Source: Bacteroidales bacterium
GTDB lineage: Bacteria; Planctomycetota; Planctomycetia; Gemmatales; Gemmataceae
DNA: 40,418 nt
NCBI GenBank assembly: GCA_026931725.1
Contig: JAIXLE010000044.1
Span: forward strand, 1 to 40,418
Reading direction: 5' to 3'
Both the position numbers and the translations under genes were made by a program. The notes beneath the pieces were generated by a model. That model worked only from the letters and a program-made list of their open reading frames with translations. It was not told where the DNA came from and made no database searches. Of this stretch, positions 1 through 8,243 are shown piece by piece. Position 1 is the stretch's first letter. Each line of letters begins with the position of its first letter.

Positions 1-426
1 GCCCAGTTCCGTCCGCAGTCCGGGCGGTTCATCATCGGATAAGTTTGCTTCATAGCTATGTGATCGTGTCTTCGCACCATCACATAGCTATGAATGGCGA
101 ACATCCGACCGAATTCCCGCGGCGGGGTCGGCAGGTCGCACCTGAAGCAGATCGTTCGCGGTGGAATCGGGATGGCCCAGAACCGCAGGGAACGACCGGG
201 CCAATGGGGAAGCCCGTCTGTTCCGAGGATGCGATTCGACTAGAGGACCAAGCGGATTCCGGCGGCAAATCCACCGATCAGGCGCTGGGGTTAAGGGTCA
301 AGGGTTCTGGCCCGTGACATTCGGCATTCGCGGCGTTCCGTAGCGGGTCACATCATCTGCGCCGGGGCTAGGCCCGGTCGTGGAATCGAGACGGTCGTAC
401 TGGTTCGCATCGGGCCGGATGTCACC
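1..426. other. Stretch without a recognised gene at the left window edge
   Basis: Apart from the palindrome at 49-94, nothing coding is convincing here. Several open frames exist on both strands, but their translations are rich in Arg, Gly and Pro, lack a ribosome binding site and resemble no family I know. The stretch lies downstream of the small minus-strand gene at 427-978. Confidence 0.5.
49..94. repeat. Long AT-rich inverted repeat (16-bp perfect arms)
   Basis: Arms TTCATAGCTATGTGAT (49-64) and its exact reverse complement (79-94) flank a 14-nt spacer. Each arm contains the self-palindromic decamer CATAGCTATG (51-60 and 83-92), so the structure is both a hairpin and a pair of two-fold symmetric sites with centres 32 bp apart. 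The spacer adds GTG/CAC pairing inside. There is no T-run after it, so it is not a classical terminator. It could be a twin operator or a small palindromic repeat. No gene was recognised on its left side in the window. Confidence 0.85.
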
Positions 427-978
427 TCACTTTGCGGCTGTCGTGGCCGAAGGCGTTGTCGTGGTCCGCGTGGCGGTCGGGTATGACCCATACTGCCCAC
501 GCGGTTGATACTCCTGGGGACGATCGCACCACGCATCGAGCGATTGGCAGTCGCGGTCGATTCTGGTGAAATCGCGTGTGGAGCCCAGACAACGGAGTCG
601 GCCTGATCCCGTTGCGGTCACGCTTGGGAGAGCGATCGCGGAAAACGGGAATGTTCGCCATATGCCGCGGCTTCGATTGCGGTCGAAGGTGGCAGACAAC
701 GAACGGGGACAGGCACGGACGCCAGATGGCGTTCCGGGTGAACTTTCCGGTGCCTCGGCTCGTGGCGGCATCGACGGCATGTCGGCAACCTCCTGCCGGG
801 ACCAGTGTTCTGGAACCGGAACGGGGAGTACAAAGACGTACTCCGGGGACAGGAAATACGCCGGGGTGCGGTGGATGCCCATAACTGTCCCCGAACCGAT
901 GCAATCGGCCGAGGCCGTCAGCTTTACGGAGCCGACAAGCACGGTCTTCAGCACAGGTTTCAGGGTGGTCACGGCCAT
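427..978 (-). CDS. Small hypothetical protein (183 aa)
   Basis: I do not recognise this protein. The start at 978 is chosen because a GGAGG ribosome binding site lies at 985-989, six bases upstream. The N-terminal ~50 residues are hydrophobic and beta-rich (start MAVTTLKPVLKTVLVG), with no clear signal peptide; the middle is Pro/Arg-rich and the C-terminus ends in a Thr/Ala-rich low-complexity tail. A competing open frame on the same strand (422-1027) has a more Arg/His/Pro-rich translation and no such start signal. Coding status rests mainly on the start site, so an alternative is a decayed gene or non-coding DNA. It is a single gene with an empty 360-bp stretch upstream. Confidence 0.45.
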   Translation of the reverse strand: MAVTTLKPVLKTVLVGSVKLTASADCIGSGTVMGIHRTPAYFLSPEYVFVLPVPVPEHWSRQEVADMPSMPPRAEAPESSPGTPSGVRACPRSLSATFDRNRSRGIWRTFPFSAIALPSVTATGSGRLRCLGSTRDFTRIDRDCQSLDAWCDRPQEYQPRGQYGSYPTATRTTTTPSATTAAK

Positions 979-1276
979 CGCACACCTCCGGCGACACAAA
1001 AAGTGATGGAGAGAATGACTCCATCACGGATGGAAAAATTAAGGCATTGCGGAGCGAAAGAGGTTAGGAATCCTACATCAAGAGACAACGAATCTCTCGA
1101 TCTCACGTTGGTGGTTGCATTCCGTTGGCATCTCTAAAAGATTATCGCTGCAACGGAGTCATTATTTCCGCATTTTCTTACCGTGGCGAACAAAATTCTC
1201 AAAACAGTTTATTCGCGTGGGTAAGACTCAGACGAAGTAGGTTCACCACGGGTTCGCGCGGGGACAGAAAATTTCC
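979..1276. other. Intergenic stretch, ribosome binding site only
   Basis: This carries the GGAGG of the small gene at 427-978 and presumably its promoter, which I cannot pinpoint. The A+T content rises around 1125-1210. No RNA gene or repeat was seen. Confidence 0.5.
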
Positions 1277-1306
1277 AAAAAAATTCCCCCAGATGAACCA
1301 GGGGAA
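1277..1306 (-). terminator. Intrinsic terminator of the HEAT-repeat lipoprotein gene
   Basis: Read on the minus strand, a 6-bp stem TTCCCC/GGGGAA (1301-1306 with 1284-1289) and an 11-nt loop are followed by seven T (1283-1277). It lies 36 bp beyond the stop codon at 1342. It is the only classical U-tailed terminator I saw in the window. Confidence 0.75.
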
Positions 1307-1341
1307 AATGGGGGCAGTTCTTCCCAGGCGGCATTCCGCGG

Positions 1342-2943
1342 TTAATCTTCTTTTTGTTTCGGAATCGCGGCTTCGCGGAGCGCCTCTTCCGCGGCTTTCT
1401 GGCGTTCCTTCAGGACATCATCCCATTTCTTCTTGCCAGAGAGAACCAGGACACCTTCTTCGGCGATCTCCTTCAGTTTCTTGTTCTTGGTTCGATCGCG
1501 TAACTTTTCGACATCGGGTAACACGCCCGCCGCGTCTGAGCCCATCGCCATCAGGCAGTCGACAGCCGCGGCGACGAGGATTTCTTCCTCATACATGAGC
1601 GCATCCCGGACGGCGGCTAGCACTTCCTGCACAGCGGCCCGTTTGCCTAAAGCTCCAATGGCCATCAGAGCCTGGGCACGCACCGTCGCGGAGGGATCGT
1701 GAAAATACCCCGCAATCTTCGGCAAGGTGTCTTTGTATGCCCGGTCATCCAGCATGACCCGCAGGACATGCAACCAGACTTGAACCGATTTATCCGATTC
1801 GAGTTGATCCTTGCGTTTGGAGTTGAGTCGCTGTTCGATCAACGCCAGTTCGGGTTGAACCATCGTGATGTATTCAGCGGGGTTCTTCGTATAGGGTGGC
1901 CCGAATGAAATCAGCGACAGCACCGCTTCCAAGCGTACCGAGGCGCAATCATCCTTGTGGGCCATTTGTATGAGGTACTTTTTGGCGAGTTCGTTCGCGG
2001 GCCGCTTCGGTACCGATTGGTTCGTCATCGGGTCTTTTGCGGGTGGGTCATCGTACAGTGGGGCACCGATGCGGCCCAGTGCCTGGGCGATCGCTTGTCG
2101 GGTTTCCCACCACGGATCAATATGAATCTTAGTGAGAACCGGAATCGCGTCGACCGCCTCCCCGCCGTAGGTGGCGAGGGCACGGGTGGCGAACAAGCGA
2201 ATGGCGCTGCCGTTATAGGTTTTACCGATGGCCATACGGAGAGCGTAGATCATCGGCTTGATGTCGTCTTTGGATTCGTGCCCGAGCAGGCCCGCGGTTG
2301 TCATCGCGGCCATGCGGACACCAGGGTCCGGGTCATCCGCGATCATTGTCATCACTTTGCGGCCTGCGACCGGACGGGCTGCCGGGCCAAACGCGGGGAT
2401 CACACGCACGGCGATCTCCCGCACCGTGGGGTCCGGGTCACGGAACTCGGCGACCCATTCCCCCAGGTTCTTTCCATTGACATCCTTGGGCCACTCAAAC
2501 GGCTTTTCCGGCTTGGGCGGTGCAGCATCCGGTTTCGCCGGTTCAGGTTTGGGAGCATCCGGCTTGGCTGGTTCGGGTTTCGGCGTTTCGGGTGTGGTCG
2601 GCGTGGGTTGGGATGGTGGCTCCGATTCGGATGCACCCGAGTTTGCAACCGCAACGGGTGTGGCCCGCCAGGTAAATGTTGGGGCCGTGAATGCGCGAGG
2701 AGGGTAGACAGCCGTTCCACCTGTCGGAAGGCCCGCGACTTGTCGGGGGGGAACGATTGGGCTGGGGGTCGGTTGGGGTGTACGTTCCGTCGGTTCCGTC
2801 GGCGGCGGACTGGGTGGCACCGTGGCGATCACGGTTGCCGTTGTGGGCGGAACCGCGACGGTGGGTTCTTGGCCTCCGCAACCGATAAGCCCCAGGCAAA
2901 AACCCGTCCCGGCTAGCCAGCGGGCGAATCGCACGGTCTGCAT
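1342..2943 (-). CDS. HEAT-repeat lipoprotein with Pro-rich linker
   Basis: The 533-residue protein starts at 2943, where a GGAGG (2950-2954) sits six bases upstream; the longer frame from 3021 has no such signal. The N-terminus is a lipoprotein signal peptide with lipobox LIGC (Cys22), so it should be exported and lipid-anchored. Residues ~25-160 form a Pro/Thr/Lys linker including a duplicated PKPEPAKPDA decapeptide. Residues ~165-500 hold HEAT-like helical repeats (segments such as DPDPTVREIAVRVIPAFG and DPSATVRAQALMAIGALG), typical of protein-interaction scaffolds. The C-terminus is a charged helix. It is transcribed in the same direction as the zinc-ribbon gene upstream (98-bp gap). The partner is unknown. 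Confidence 0.85.
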   Translation of the reverse strand: MQTVRFARWLAGTGFCLGLIGCGGQEPTVAVPPTTATVIATVPPSPPPTEPTERTPQPTPSPIVPPRQVAGLPTGGTAVYPPRAFTAPTFTWRATPVAVANSGASESEPPSQPTPTTPETPKPEPAKPDAPKPEPAKPDAAPPKPEKPFEWPKDVNGKNLGEWVAEFRDPDPTVREIAVRVIPAFGPAARPVAGRKVMTMIADDPDPGVRMAAMTTAGLLGHESKDDIKPMIYALRMAIGKTYNGSAIRLFATRALATYGGEAVDAIPVLTKIHIDPWWETRQAIAQALGRIGAPLYDDPPAKDPMTNQSVPKRPANELAKKYLIQMAHKDDCASVRLEAVLSLISFGPPYTKNPAEYITMVQPELALIEQRLNSKRKDQLESDKSVQVWLHVLRVMLDDRAYKDTLPKIAGYFHDPSATVRAQALMAIGALGKRAAVQEVLAAVRDALMYEEEILVAAAVDCLMAMGSDAAGVLPDVEKLRDRTKNKKLKEIAEEGVLVLSGKKKWDDVLKERQKAAEEALREAAIPKQKED

Positions 2944-3041
2944 TGTGTACCTCCTGCGGTCGATCATCCCTGATTCAGTGTACCCACGTCGGAACGCCCC
3001 ACGCAACACGGGGTTTCTCATCCCATCCTATACACTCACGC

Positions 3042-3767
3042 TCAGCGTTTGAGCGTTTCGGGTGGCTGGAAATTCCAGACCAATCGGATAAAGGCGAACT
3101 TGCCCGCAAACCACATCACCGCGGCACTGATGACCCCGATCCAGAGGTTGAAGCAGAGCGGAGACAGATAGAACACCGATTTCCCGGTAGTCTTGTTCTT
3201 TTCTTGGGCATCCAGAATGCTGCCGGTTAGCCAGTCATTCATGTTGTTCCAACACAAGATGTTGATCGTGAGCAGAGTCAGGACCAGGACCACACAGCCA
3301 ACAGCCGGGCCGAGGTGGTTCATCCAGTCCGCGGGTGTGTGGGCGTAGACTTTTTTGCTTTCATGGCGACGGCGGCCCACCAGGTCGTAACCGCAACTCA
3401 AGCAGATTTTTGTATCGGGCGGATCCAGTTCCTTGGCACAGTGCGGGCACCGCGGGATTTCGGAATCGTCTTGCACGAGGCCATAGGGGTTGGGGTTATC
3501 ATCATCATCGTCCAGGGGGGCTGGCGGCGGTGGTGGCGAAGCGGGCGGGTCTTCCTTGAAAGGAATGGGGGCATTCCCGGCTGGCGCGGTTGGCGTTGTC
3601 GGCTTGGCCGAGCGAGCCGGAGCGGAGCGGGCGGAATCGGATGCGGGCGGGCAGACTTCAAATTTCTGCTCACAACCCTTGCAACGAATCACCTTCCCGA
3701 CGAGTTCCGCCGGAACTTTGAAGGGTTTGGAACAGAATGGACAAGCGATATCCAGCGTGGCAGCCAT
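3042..3767 (-). CDS. Zinc-ribbon protein with two C-terminal membrane segments
   Basis: This 241-residue protein begins with a CxxC...CxxC zinc ribbon (CPFC at residues 9-12, then CKGC about 17 residues on), of the MJ0042-like type common in planctomycetes. A Ser/Ala/Pro-rich linker with an Asp stretch follows, then a second ribbon (CPHC ... CLSC, ~105-125), and two hydrophobic segments (~150-172 and ~205-235) predicted to span the membrane. The ribbon would face the cytoplasm. No enzymatic motif is visible and its role is unknown. A weak GGAG lies ~10 bases before the start. It may share a transcript with the HEAT lipoprotein downstream. Confidence 0.8.
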   Translation of the reverse strand: MAATLDIACPFCSKPFKVPAELVGKVIRCKGCEQKFEVCPPASDSARSAPARSAKPTTPTAPAGNAPIPFKEDPPASPPPPPAPLDDDDDNPNPYGLVQDDSEIPRCPHCAKELDPPDTKICLSCGYDLVGRRRHESKKVYAHTPADWMNHLGPAVGCVVLVLTLLTINILCWNNMNDWLTGSILDAQEKNKTTGKSVFYLSPLCFNLWIGVISAAVMWFAGKFAFIRLVWNFQPPETLKR

Positions 3768-3897
3768 AAGAAATCGGCTCCGACAAGGAAGTAACTGAGT
3801 CGATTTTATCAGAAGTAGGCCAATCGCCCCAGTATCTATATCCTAAGAGCTTAGGCCCGGAACCGTTTGATGCAAGCGACCCTCAACGTATCCGGGA

Positions 3898-4767
3898 ATG
3901 GATCCCGGTGTGACCACGATAGAGCCGATGTCTCACTCTTCCAGTCCGGTGCCCCAACCGTTCCAGGATTCCGTGGCTGTTTCGCCCGGTGAGTCCCTGG
4001 GGAATGCACGGCTACTCATTTCCTTGGCGACCTATAACGAAGCGGAAAACATCGCCAAGTTGATTGAGGACATTCACGGTTTTGTACCACAGGCCAATAT
4101 CTTGGTGGTCGACGATCATTCCCCCGATGGCACCGGAACCATCGTGGAGGCACTCGCCAACGCCGACCCTCGGATTCAGGTACTGCATCGCCCCGGTAAA
4201 CTCGGGTTGGGCACCGCCATTCTGACCGCGATGCGGTATGCTATCGACCATAATTATGACTATCTTCTGAACATGGATGCGGATTTCAGTCATCCGCCCC
4301 GGTTCCTGCCCGCGATTCTCGCGGGAATGGAACAGCACGATGTCATGATCGGTTCCCGTTATGTGCCGGGCGGCGGTACGGAGAATTGGCCGGTCTTGCG
4401 GCTGGCGATTAGCCAGACGGTCAATTCTTTGGTGCGTTTCCTGTTTCGGATGCCGGTTGCGGATGCGAGTGGGGCGTACCGCTGTTATCGGGTGAGCAAA
4501 CTCAGAGAGGCGGACCTCGCGGCGACGCGGAGCCGGGGATACTCTTTTCAGCAGGAAGTGCTATTCCGCGTGCATCAGGCCGGGGCGAAACTCGGCGAAT
4601 CACCGATCATCTTCGAGAACCGCCGGGCGGGTAAGTCCAAGGTCAATTGGAAAGAGGCGATCCGCTCCATGAGTATGATTCTCTGGCTGGGTGTGAACCA
4701 TTTCTTGGGATGCGATCGCCAACGCAAACGGCCTGAGCATCCGGCCCAGGCCGCAGGCAAGTCCTAG
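3898..4767 (+). CDS. DPM1-like polyprenol-phosphate glycosyltransferase (GT2)
   Basis: A GT-A fold glycosyltransferase resembling dolichol/polyprenol-phosphate mannosyltransferases, which move a sugar from a nucleotide to a lipid phosphate at the cytoplasmic membrane face. The family signature is clear: SLATYNEAENI, LVVDDHSPDGTG, the DAD metal motif in LLNMDADFSH, and GSRYVPGGG. The C-terminal part FENRRAGKSKVNWKEA matches the DPM1 family end, and there is no GtrA-type or multi-TM extension, so this is a soluble or peripheral DPM1-like form of 289 residues. The start is uncertain: 3898 or Met at 3928, neither with a good ribosome binding site. It is convergent with the GT gene at 4778. Substrate unknown. 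Confidence 0.88.
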   Translation: MDPGVTTIEPMSHSSSPVPQPFQDSVAVSPGESLGNARLLISLATYNEAENIAKLIEDIHGFVPQANILVVDDHSPDGTGTIVEALANADPRIQVLHRPGKLGLGTAILTAMRYAIDHNYDYLLNMDADFSHPPRFLPAILAGMEQHDVMIGSRYVPGGGTENWPVLRLAISQTVNSLVRFLFRMPVADASGAYRCYRVSKLREADLAATRSRGYSFQQEVLFRVHQAGAKLGESPIIFENRRAGKSKVNWKEAIRSMSMILWLGVNHFLGCDRQRKRPEHPAQAAGKS

Positions 4768-4777
4768 CCCGATCGAA

Positions 4778-6013
4778 TCACGCCACGAAACGGAACTGGC
4801 CATCTTGCCAACGCGCTTGACGCAGAGTCCGCCGCGTCAGCACGGTTCGCAACTCCTCAGCCAACTCACCCCAAGTCAGTGCGAGATCAAAGTAACCCGG
4901 TCGTTCATCCAGAAGTTCTTCGAGTTCCTGGGCGGTATCCAAGGGAACACGTTCGACGGTATTGGGAAGTTGCTCCAAGAGGTGTGCCGCCGCAGTTGCG
5001 TCATGGGGAAGCAGAACAGTCGGCATCGCATCGAGTCGTTCGAGTATTCGCACTAATTGTCCTGGCCCAACCGGATCGTTTGGGCCAGGGAAGATCAGTA
5101 CATTGACGGCAGTATCGTCCGCCCGTCGATTCCGATAGGGGCACCAATGGGGAGGACTGGGTTGTTCTTGCAGCCAATCCGCGTATCGGGCTTGGAAAAC
5201 GGCATGATTGCGTTGAACGAGTTCTGAGATACTAAAAAGTCGTTGCGACGTGGCGTTCTCATAATGCAGAATCGTGATGCCCGGATGATACACCGCGCTG
5301 TAGCCCAGACGACGCAGACGGAGCGCAAGATCAGGGTCTTCAAAATAGCCAGGCGAATAGACCTCGTCGAGGCGGCCCACCGCTTCAAAGGCCGCACGCC
5401 GAATCATCAAAAAGGCCCCGGAACAGTAGTCCACTGTGCGAACAAACAGAGCATTCGGATCATCCGCGGGCTTCTCACGAGCAATGGGTAGAGGCCAACC
5501 ATCGCCTCGAATTGCACAACCGGCCTCTTGCAGTGTGCCGTCCAGCAGGACAATGCGACCACCGACCATGCCGACGGTGTCATTTTGATCGAGATATTCC
5601 ACGGCCGTATCCAGGCTGCGGCCAAGTACCTCGGTATCGTTATTCAGCAGCAGGAGATACTCTCCCCGAGCCCGTGCCGCGGCTTGATTGACACCGATGG
5701 GATAGCCGACATTGGTGGCATTGGTCAGGATGATCGCCCCATCCACCTGCTCCAAGAGAGTGGCCGTGCGATCCGTGCTGCCGTTATCGACCAGGATCAG
5801 TTCAAATGGAGTTACGTTCGCACCACTCAAAAGCGACTGCAAGCAGGCCAACGTCACCTCGGCTCGGTTGCACACCAGCATGAGAATACTGATGCGCGGC
5901 TCGCCACGCGGGTGAAAGTCCAACCGTTGCCCCGATGCCAGGAAGCATTCCAATTGCACGCGGGCTACAGCCGTCGCCAATTCCTTGGCGGTTCGCGATT
6001 GTGCCTCACTCAT
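4778..6013 (-). CDS. GT2 glycosyltransferase (rhamnosyltransferase-like)
   Basis: A 411-residue glycosyltransferase. The GT-A domain covers residues ~35-265: ISILMLVCNRAEVTL, LVDNGSTDRT, the metal site in LLLLNNDTEV, and the acceptor/base region GYFEDPDLALRLRRLGY, as in WbbL-like rhamnosyltransferases. The C-terminal ~130 residues (NVLIFPGPNDPVGPGQ onward) form a separate domain that I do not recognise. The start at 6013 is chosen because it lies two bases after the TAG of the upstream coiled-coil gene (6016-6018), giving tight coupling; an open frame extends to 6226 but would overlap that gene. It probably acts in surface polysaccharide synthesis. Donor and acceptor cannot be told. Confidence 0.87.
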   Translation of the reverse strand: MSEAQSRTAKELATAVARVQLECFLASGQRLDFHPRGEPRISILMLVCNRAEVTLACLQSLLSGANVTPFELILVDNGSTDRTATLLEQVDGAIILTNATNVGYPIGVNQAAARARGEYLLLLNNDTEVLGRSLDTAVEYLDQNDTVGMVGGRIVLLDGTLQEAGCAIRGDGWPLPIAREKPADDPNALFVRTVDYCSGAFLMIRRAAFEAVGRLDEVYSPGYFEDPDLALRLRRLGYSAVYHPGITILHYENATSQRLFSISELVQRNHAVFQARYADWLQEQPSPPHWCPYRNRRADDTAVNVLIFPGPNDPVGPGQLVRILERLDAMPTVLLPHDATAAAHLLEQLPNTVERVPLDTAQELEELLDERPGYFDLALTWGELAEELRTVLTRRTLRQARWQDGQFRFVA

Positions 6014-6015
6014 GG

Positions 6016-6390
6016 CTATGATCCACGCACGAGTTGGAAAGGAAATCGAAGGCGACGCGAAATCCTTCGTCGGATACGCTCTACCGTCTGCCGGACGCGA
6101 TGGAGCAGTTGCCAACCGCGTGATGATTTCAGTTGCCGCAGTTCCTGCGTGGTTCGCTGCAAGTCGCTGCGAGTCTGGCTCAGTTCTTGGACCAGTTGCG
6201 CGTTGGCAGCCTGTACCTGATGGCACTTCACCCGAAGAATCCGAAAACGCCGCCGCCAGGAATCCGGTTGGAGCTTGAGCGATTTGAACACAATGGGAGG
6301 CTCAGCGGCAAAAACCCGATTGAGTTCATCCAGCAGGACGGCCGCATCAGAATCGGCTCCCGGATCGCTTGCATCTGGAGATGGAGGCAT
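6016..6390 (-). CDS. Coiled-coil protein coupled to glycosyltransferase
   Basis: A small protein (124 aa from ATG 6390; GTG codons at 6393 and 6396 are alternatives; AGGAG lies at 6400-6404). Residues ~55-95 form a coiled coil (QLVQELSQTRSDLQRTTQEL) leading into SRGWQLLHRVRQ and a basic C-terminus. The combination of a coiled coil and an L..SRGW.L..R.R motif is often found as a module at the edge of bacterial glycosyltransferases. Here it is a separate gene ending two bases before the GT start. The likely role, inferred, is oligomerisation or membrane tethering of that enzyme. It might also be a domain split off an ancestral fusion. Confidence 0.7.
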   Translation of the reverse strand: MPPSPDASDPGADSDAAVLLDELNRVFAAEPPIVFKSLKLQPDSWRRRFRILRVKCHQVQAANAQLVQELSQTRSDLQRTTQELRQLKSSRGWQLLHRVRQTVERIRRRISRRLRFPFQLVRGS

Positions 6391-6617
6391 CACCACAACT
6401 CCTGGGGGTTATTCGCCAGCAACAGTGTGACTGTTCGCATCCTTCATCTGGACTCCTGGCCCACATTACTATTCGGCATAAACCCAAAACGAAAGTGAGT
6501 ACATTATTCCGGGCGAGGCGACCTTGTTCGCTTCTCACAACCCGCTCTGCCCATGTGGTGCCGGGTGATTACAATAGCGGTTCACCGGACCCATGATGGT
6601 CCCCGCTTGACCCGGAT

Positions 6618-8162
6618 ATGCCGATGACCGTTCGCACTCGTTTCGCTCCCAGCCCCACGGGTTACCTCCATATCGGCGGTGTCCGTACAGCCTTGTTCAA
6701 CTGGCTCTTTGCACGAGCCCACGGCGGCCAATTCATCCTCCGCATCGACGATACCGACCAGCAACGGAACGTCCAGGAAGCGTTGCAGCCCATCCTGGAT
6801 GGCTTCCGCTGGCTCGGCCTCGACTGGGATGAAGGAGCCGATGTCGGCGGCCCCTATGGCCCCTACTACCAGTCGCAACGGCTCGACCGCTACCAGGCCG
6901 CCGTGCAAACATTGCTGGCCCAGGGGTGCGCCTACTGGGACTACGCCACCGCCGAAGAACTGAAAGCCGAGATGGAAGCCGCCGAGAAGGAAAAACGGCC
7001 GAAAATCTATAGCCGCCGCTGGATGGCCGAAACCGATGCCGACCGTGCCCGCTTCGAGGCCGAGGGCCGAACCGGGTCCGTGCGCGTGAAGATGCCCCGT
7101 GAAGGGGAATGCCGGATCGTCGATCGGATTCGTGGCGAGGTTGTCGTACCCTGGTCTGGGGAGCAGGATACCGTGATCCAGCGTTCCGATGGCACCGTGA
7201 CGTACAACCTGGCCAATGTTGTCGATGACTGCGACATGCGCATCACCCATGTCATCCGCGCTGAAGAACATTTGTCGAACACGCCGCGTCAAATCTTCCT
7301 GCTGGAAGCGCTGGGGTTCCCCCGCCCGGAATATGCCCACGTCCCGTTCGTCGCCGAGCCGGGGAGCAAGAACAAGCTCAGCAAACGCAAGATCGCCAAC
7401 TACCTCAAGAACGCCGAGTTCAAAAAGGTCTACGACCACGCCCACGCCATCACGGCCAAACTTGGGTTGGAGACAACACCGGAATCGTTCAACCCCGTGT
7501 TAGTCGATTTCTACAAGACCGTTGGCTACCTGCCCGATGCGGTGCTGAACTACCTCGTTCTGCTCGGCTGGTCGGCCGGGGACCGGGAGACATTCACCCG
7601 ACAAGACATGATCGCACTCTTCACACTAGAAGGTGTGAACAAGTCGCCCGCTTCACTGGATGTGCAAAAACTGCTGGCGTTTCAGGAACGGTATTTCCAG
7701 GCGTTGCCGCTCGAACAGAAAGTCGAACGCGTGCTGCCGTTTCTGTTACAAGCCGGATTCACTGTGGAATCCGAGGTCGTGCGACAGATCGTCGAAGCCG
7801 CCGGGCCACGATTGAAGGTCGCCGGGGATATTTTGGATTACTCCGAGTTCTTCCTTCCCGATGAACAGGTGCCCTACGACGAGAAGGCACTGGACAAACA
7901 CGTCCGCAAGTCGCCGGGGGCCGATTGGGTCACGGGGCTACGGTCGCTTCTGGCCGCGGCAAAACCGTTCGATGCGCCGACACTGCAAGCCCAGGTTGAA
8001 GAGTTTATCGCCGCCCAGTCGGCCAAGCCCCGCCCGGTGAGCCAGACTTTGCGTGTCCTCGTCACCGGCAAGGAAGTCGGCTTCGGCACCTACGAAACGC
8101 TGGCCATTCTCGGTCGAGAACGCTGCCTAGCTCGCATCGACCGAGCCATCACCATCGTGTGA
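6618..8162 (+). CDS. gltX: Glutamate-tRNA ligase
   Basis: Class I aminoacyl-tRNA synthetase charging tRNA-Glu in the cytoplasm. The protein (514 aa; start 6618 or Met at 6624) opens with RTRFAPSPTGYLHIGGVR, the GluRS form of the HIGH signature. The KMSKS equivalent is KLSKRKI at about residue 255. The C-terminal anticodon-binding helical domain is present, and total length is normal for the family. No good ribosome binding site precedes the start. It is the first of three synthetase genes in a row on this strand (81 bp before glnS). Because glnS is also present, this GluRS is probably the discriminating form that charges only tRNA-Glu; that is inference from context. Confidence 0.96.
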   Translation: MPMTVRTRFAPSPTGYLHIGGVRTALFNWLFARAHGGQFILRIDDTDQQRNVQEALQPILDGFRWLGLDWDEGADVGGPYGPYYQSQRLDRYQAAVQTLLAQGCAYWDYATAEELKAEMEAAEKEKRPKIYSRRWMAETDADRARFEAEGRTGSVRVKMPREGECRIVDRIRGEVVVPWSGEQDTVIQRSDGTVTYNLANVVDDCDMRITHVIRAEEHLSNTPRQIFLLEALGFPRPEYAHVPFVAEPGSKNKLSKRKIANYLKNAEFKKVYDHAHAITAKLGLETTPESFNPVLVDFYKTVGYLPDAVLNYLVLLGWSAGDRETFTRQDMIALFTLEGVNKSPASLDVQKLLAFQERYFQALPLEQKVERVLPFLLQAGFTVESEVVRQIVEAAGPRLKVAGDILDYSEFFLPDEQVPYDEKALDKHVRKSPGADWVTGLRSLLAAAKPFDAPTLQAQVEEFIAAQSAKPRPVSQTLRVLVTGKEVGFGTYETLAILGRERCLARIDRAITIV

Positions 8163-8243
8163 CCAGGGGAGAACGGCCTCACCCTGCTGATCCGGTGAAA
8201 TATCGTCACGATTTCCAAATCACTCGAACCCGTTACCTATACT

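Noticed and set aside
1957..2916. Plus-strand open frame of 319 codons opposite the HEAT-repeat gene
   Set aside because: Translation is Gly/Arg/Cys-rich and shadows the lipoprotein gene, which has a signal peptide and GGAGG.
6582..7445. 287-codon frame antisense to gltX
   Set aside because: Mirror of the synthetase codon bias; no start signal.
6618..8162. HIGG instead of HIGH in GluRS as a possible defect
   Set aside because: HIGG is the normal form in many GluRS enzymes.
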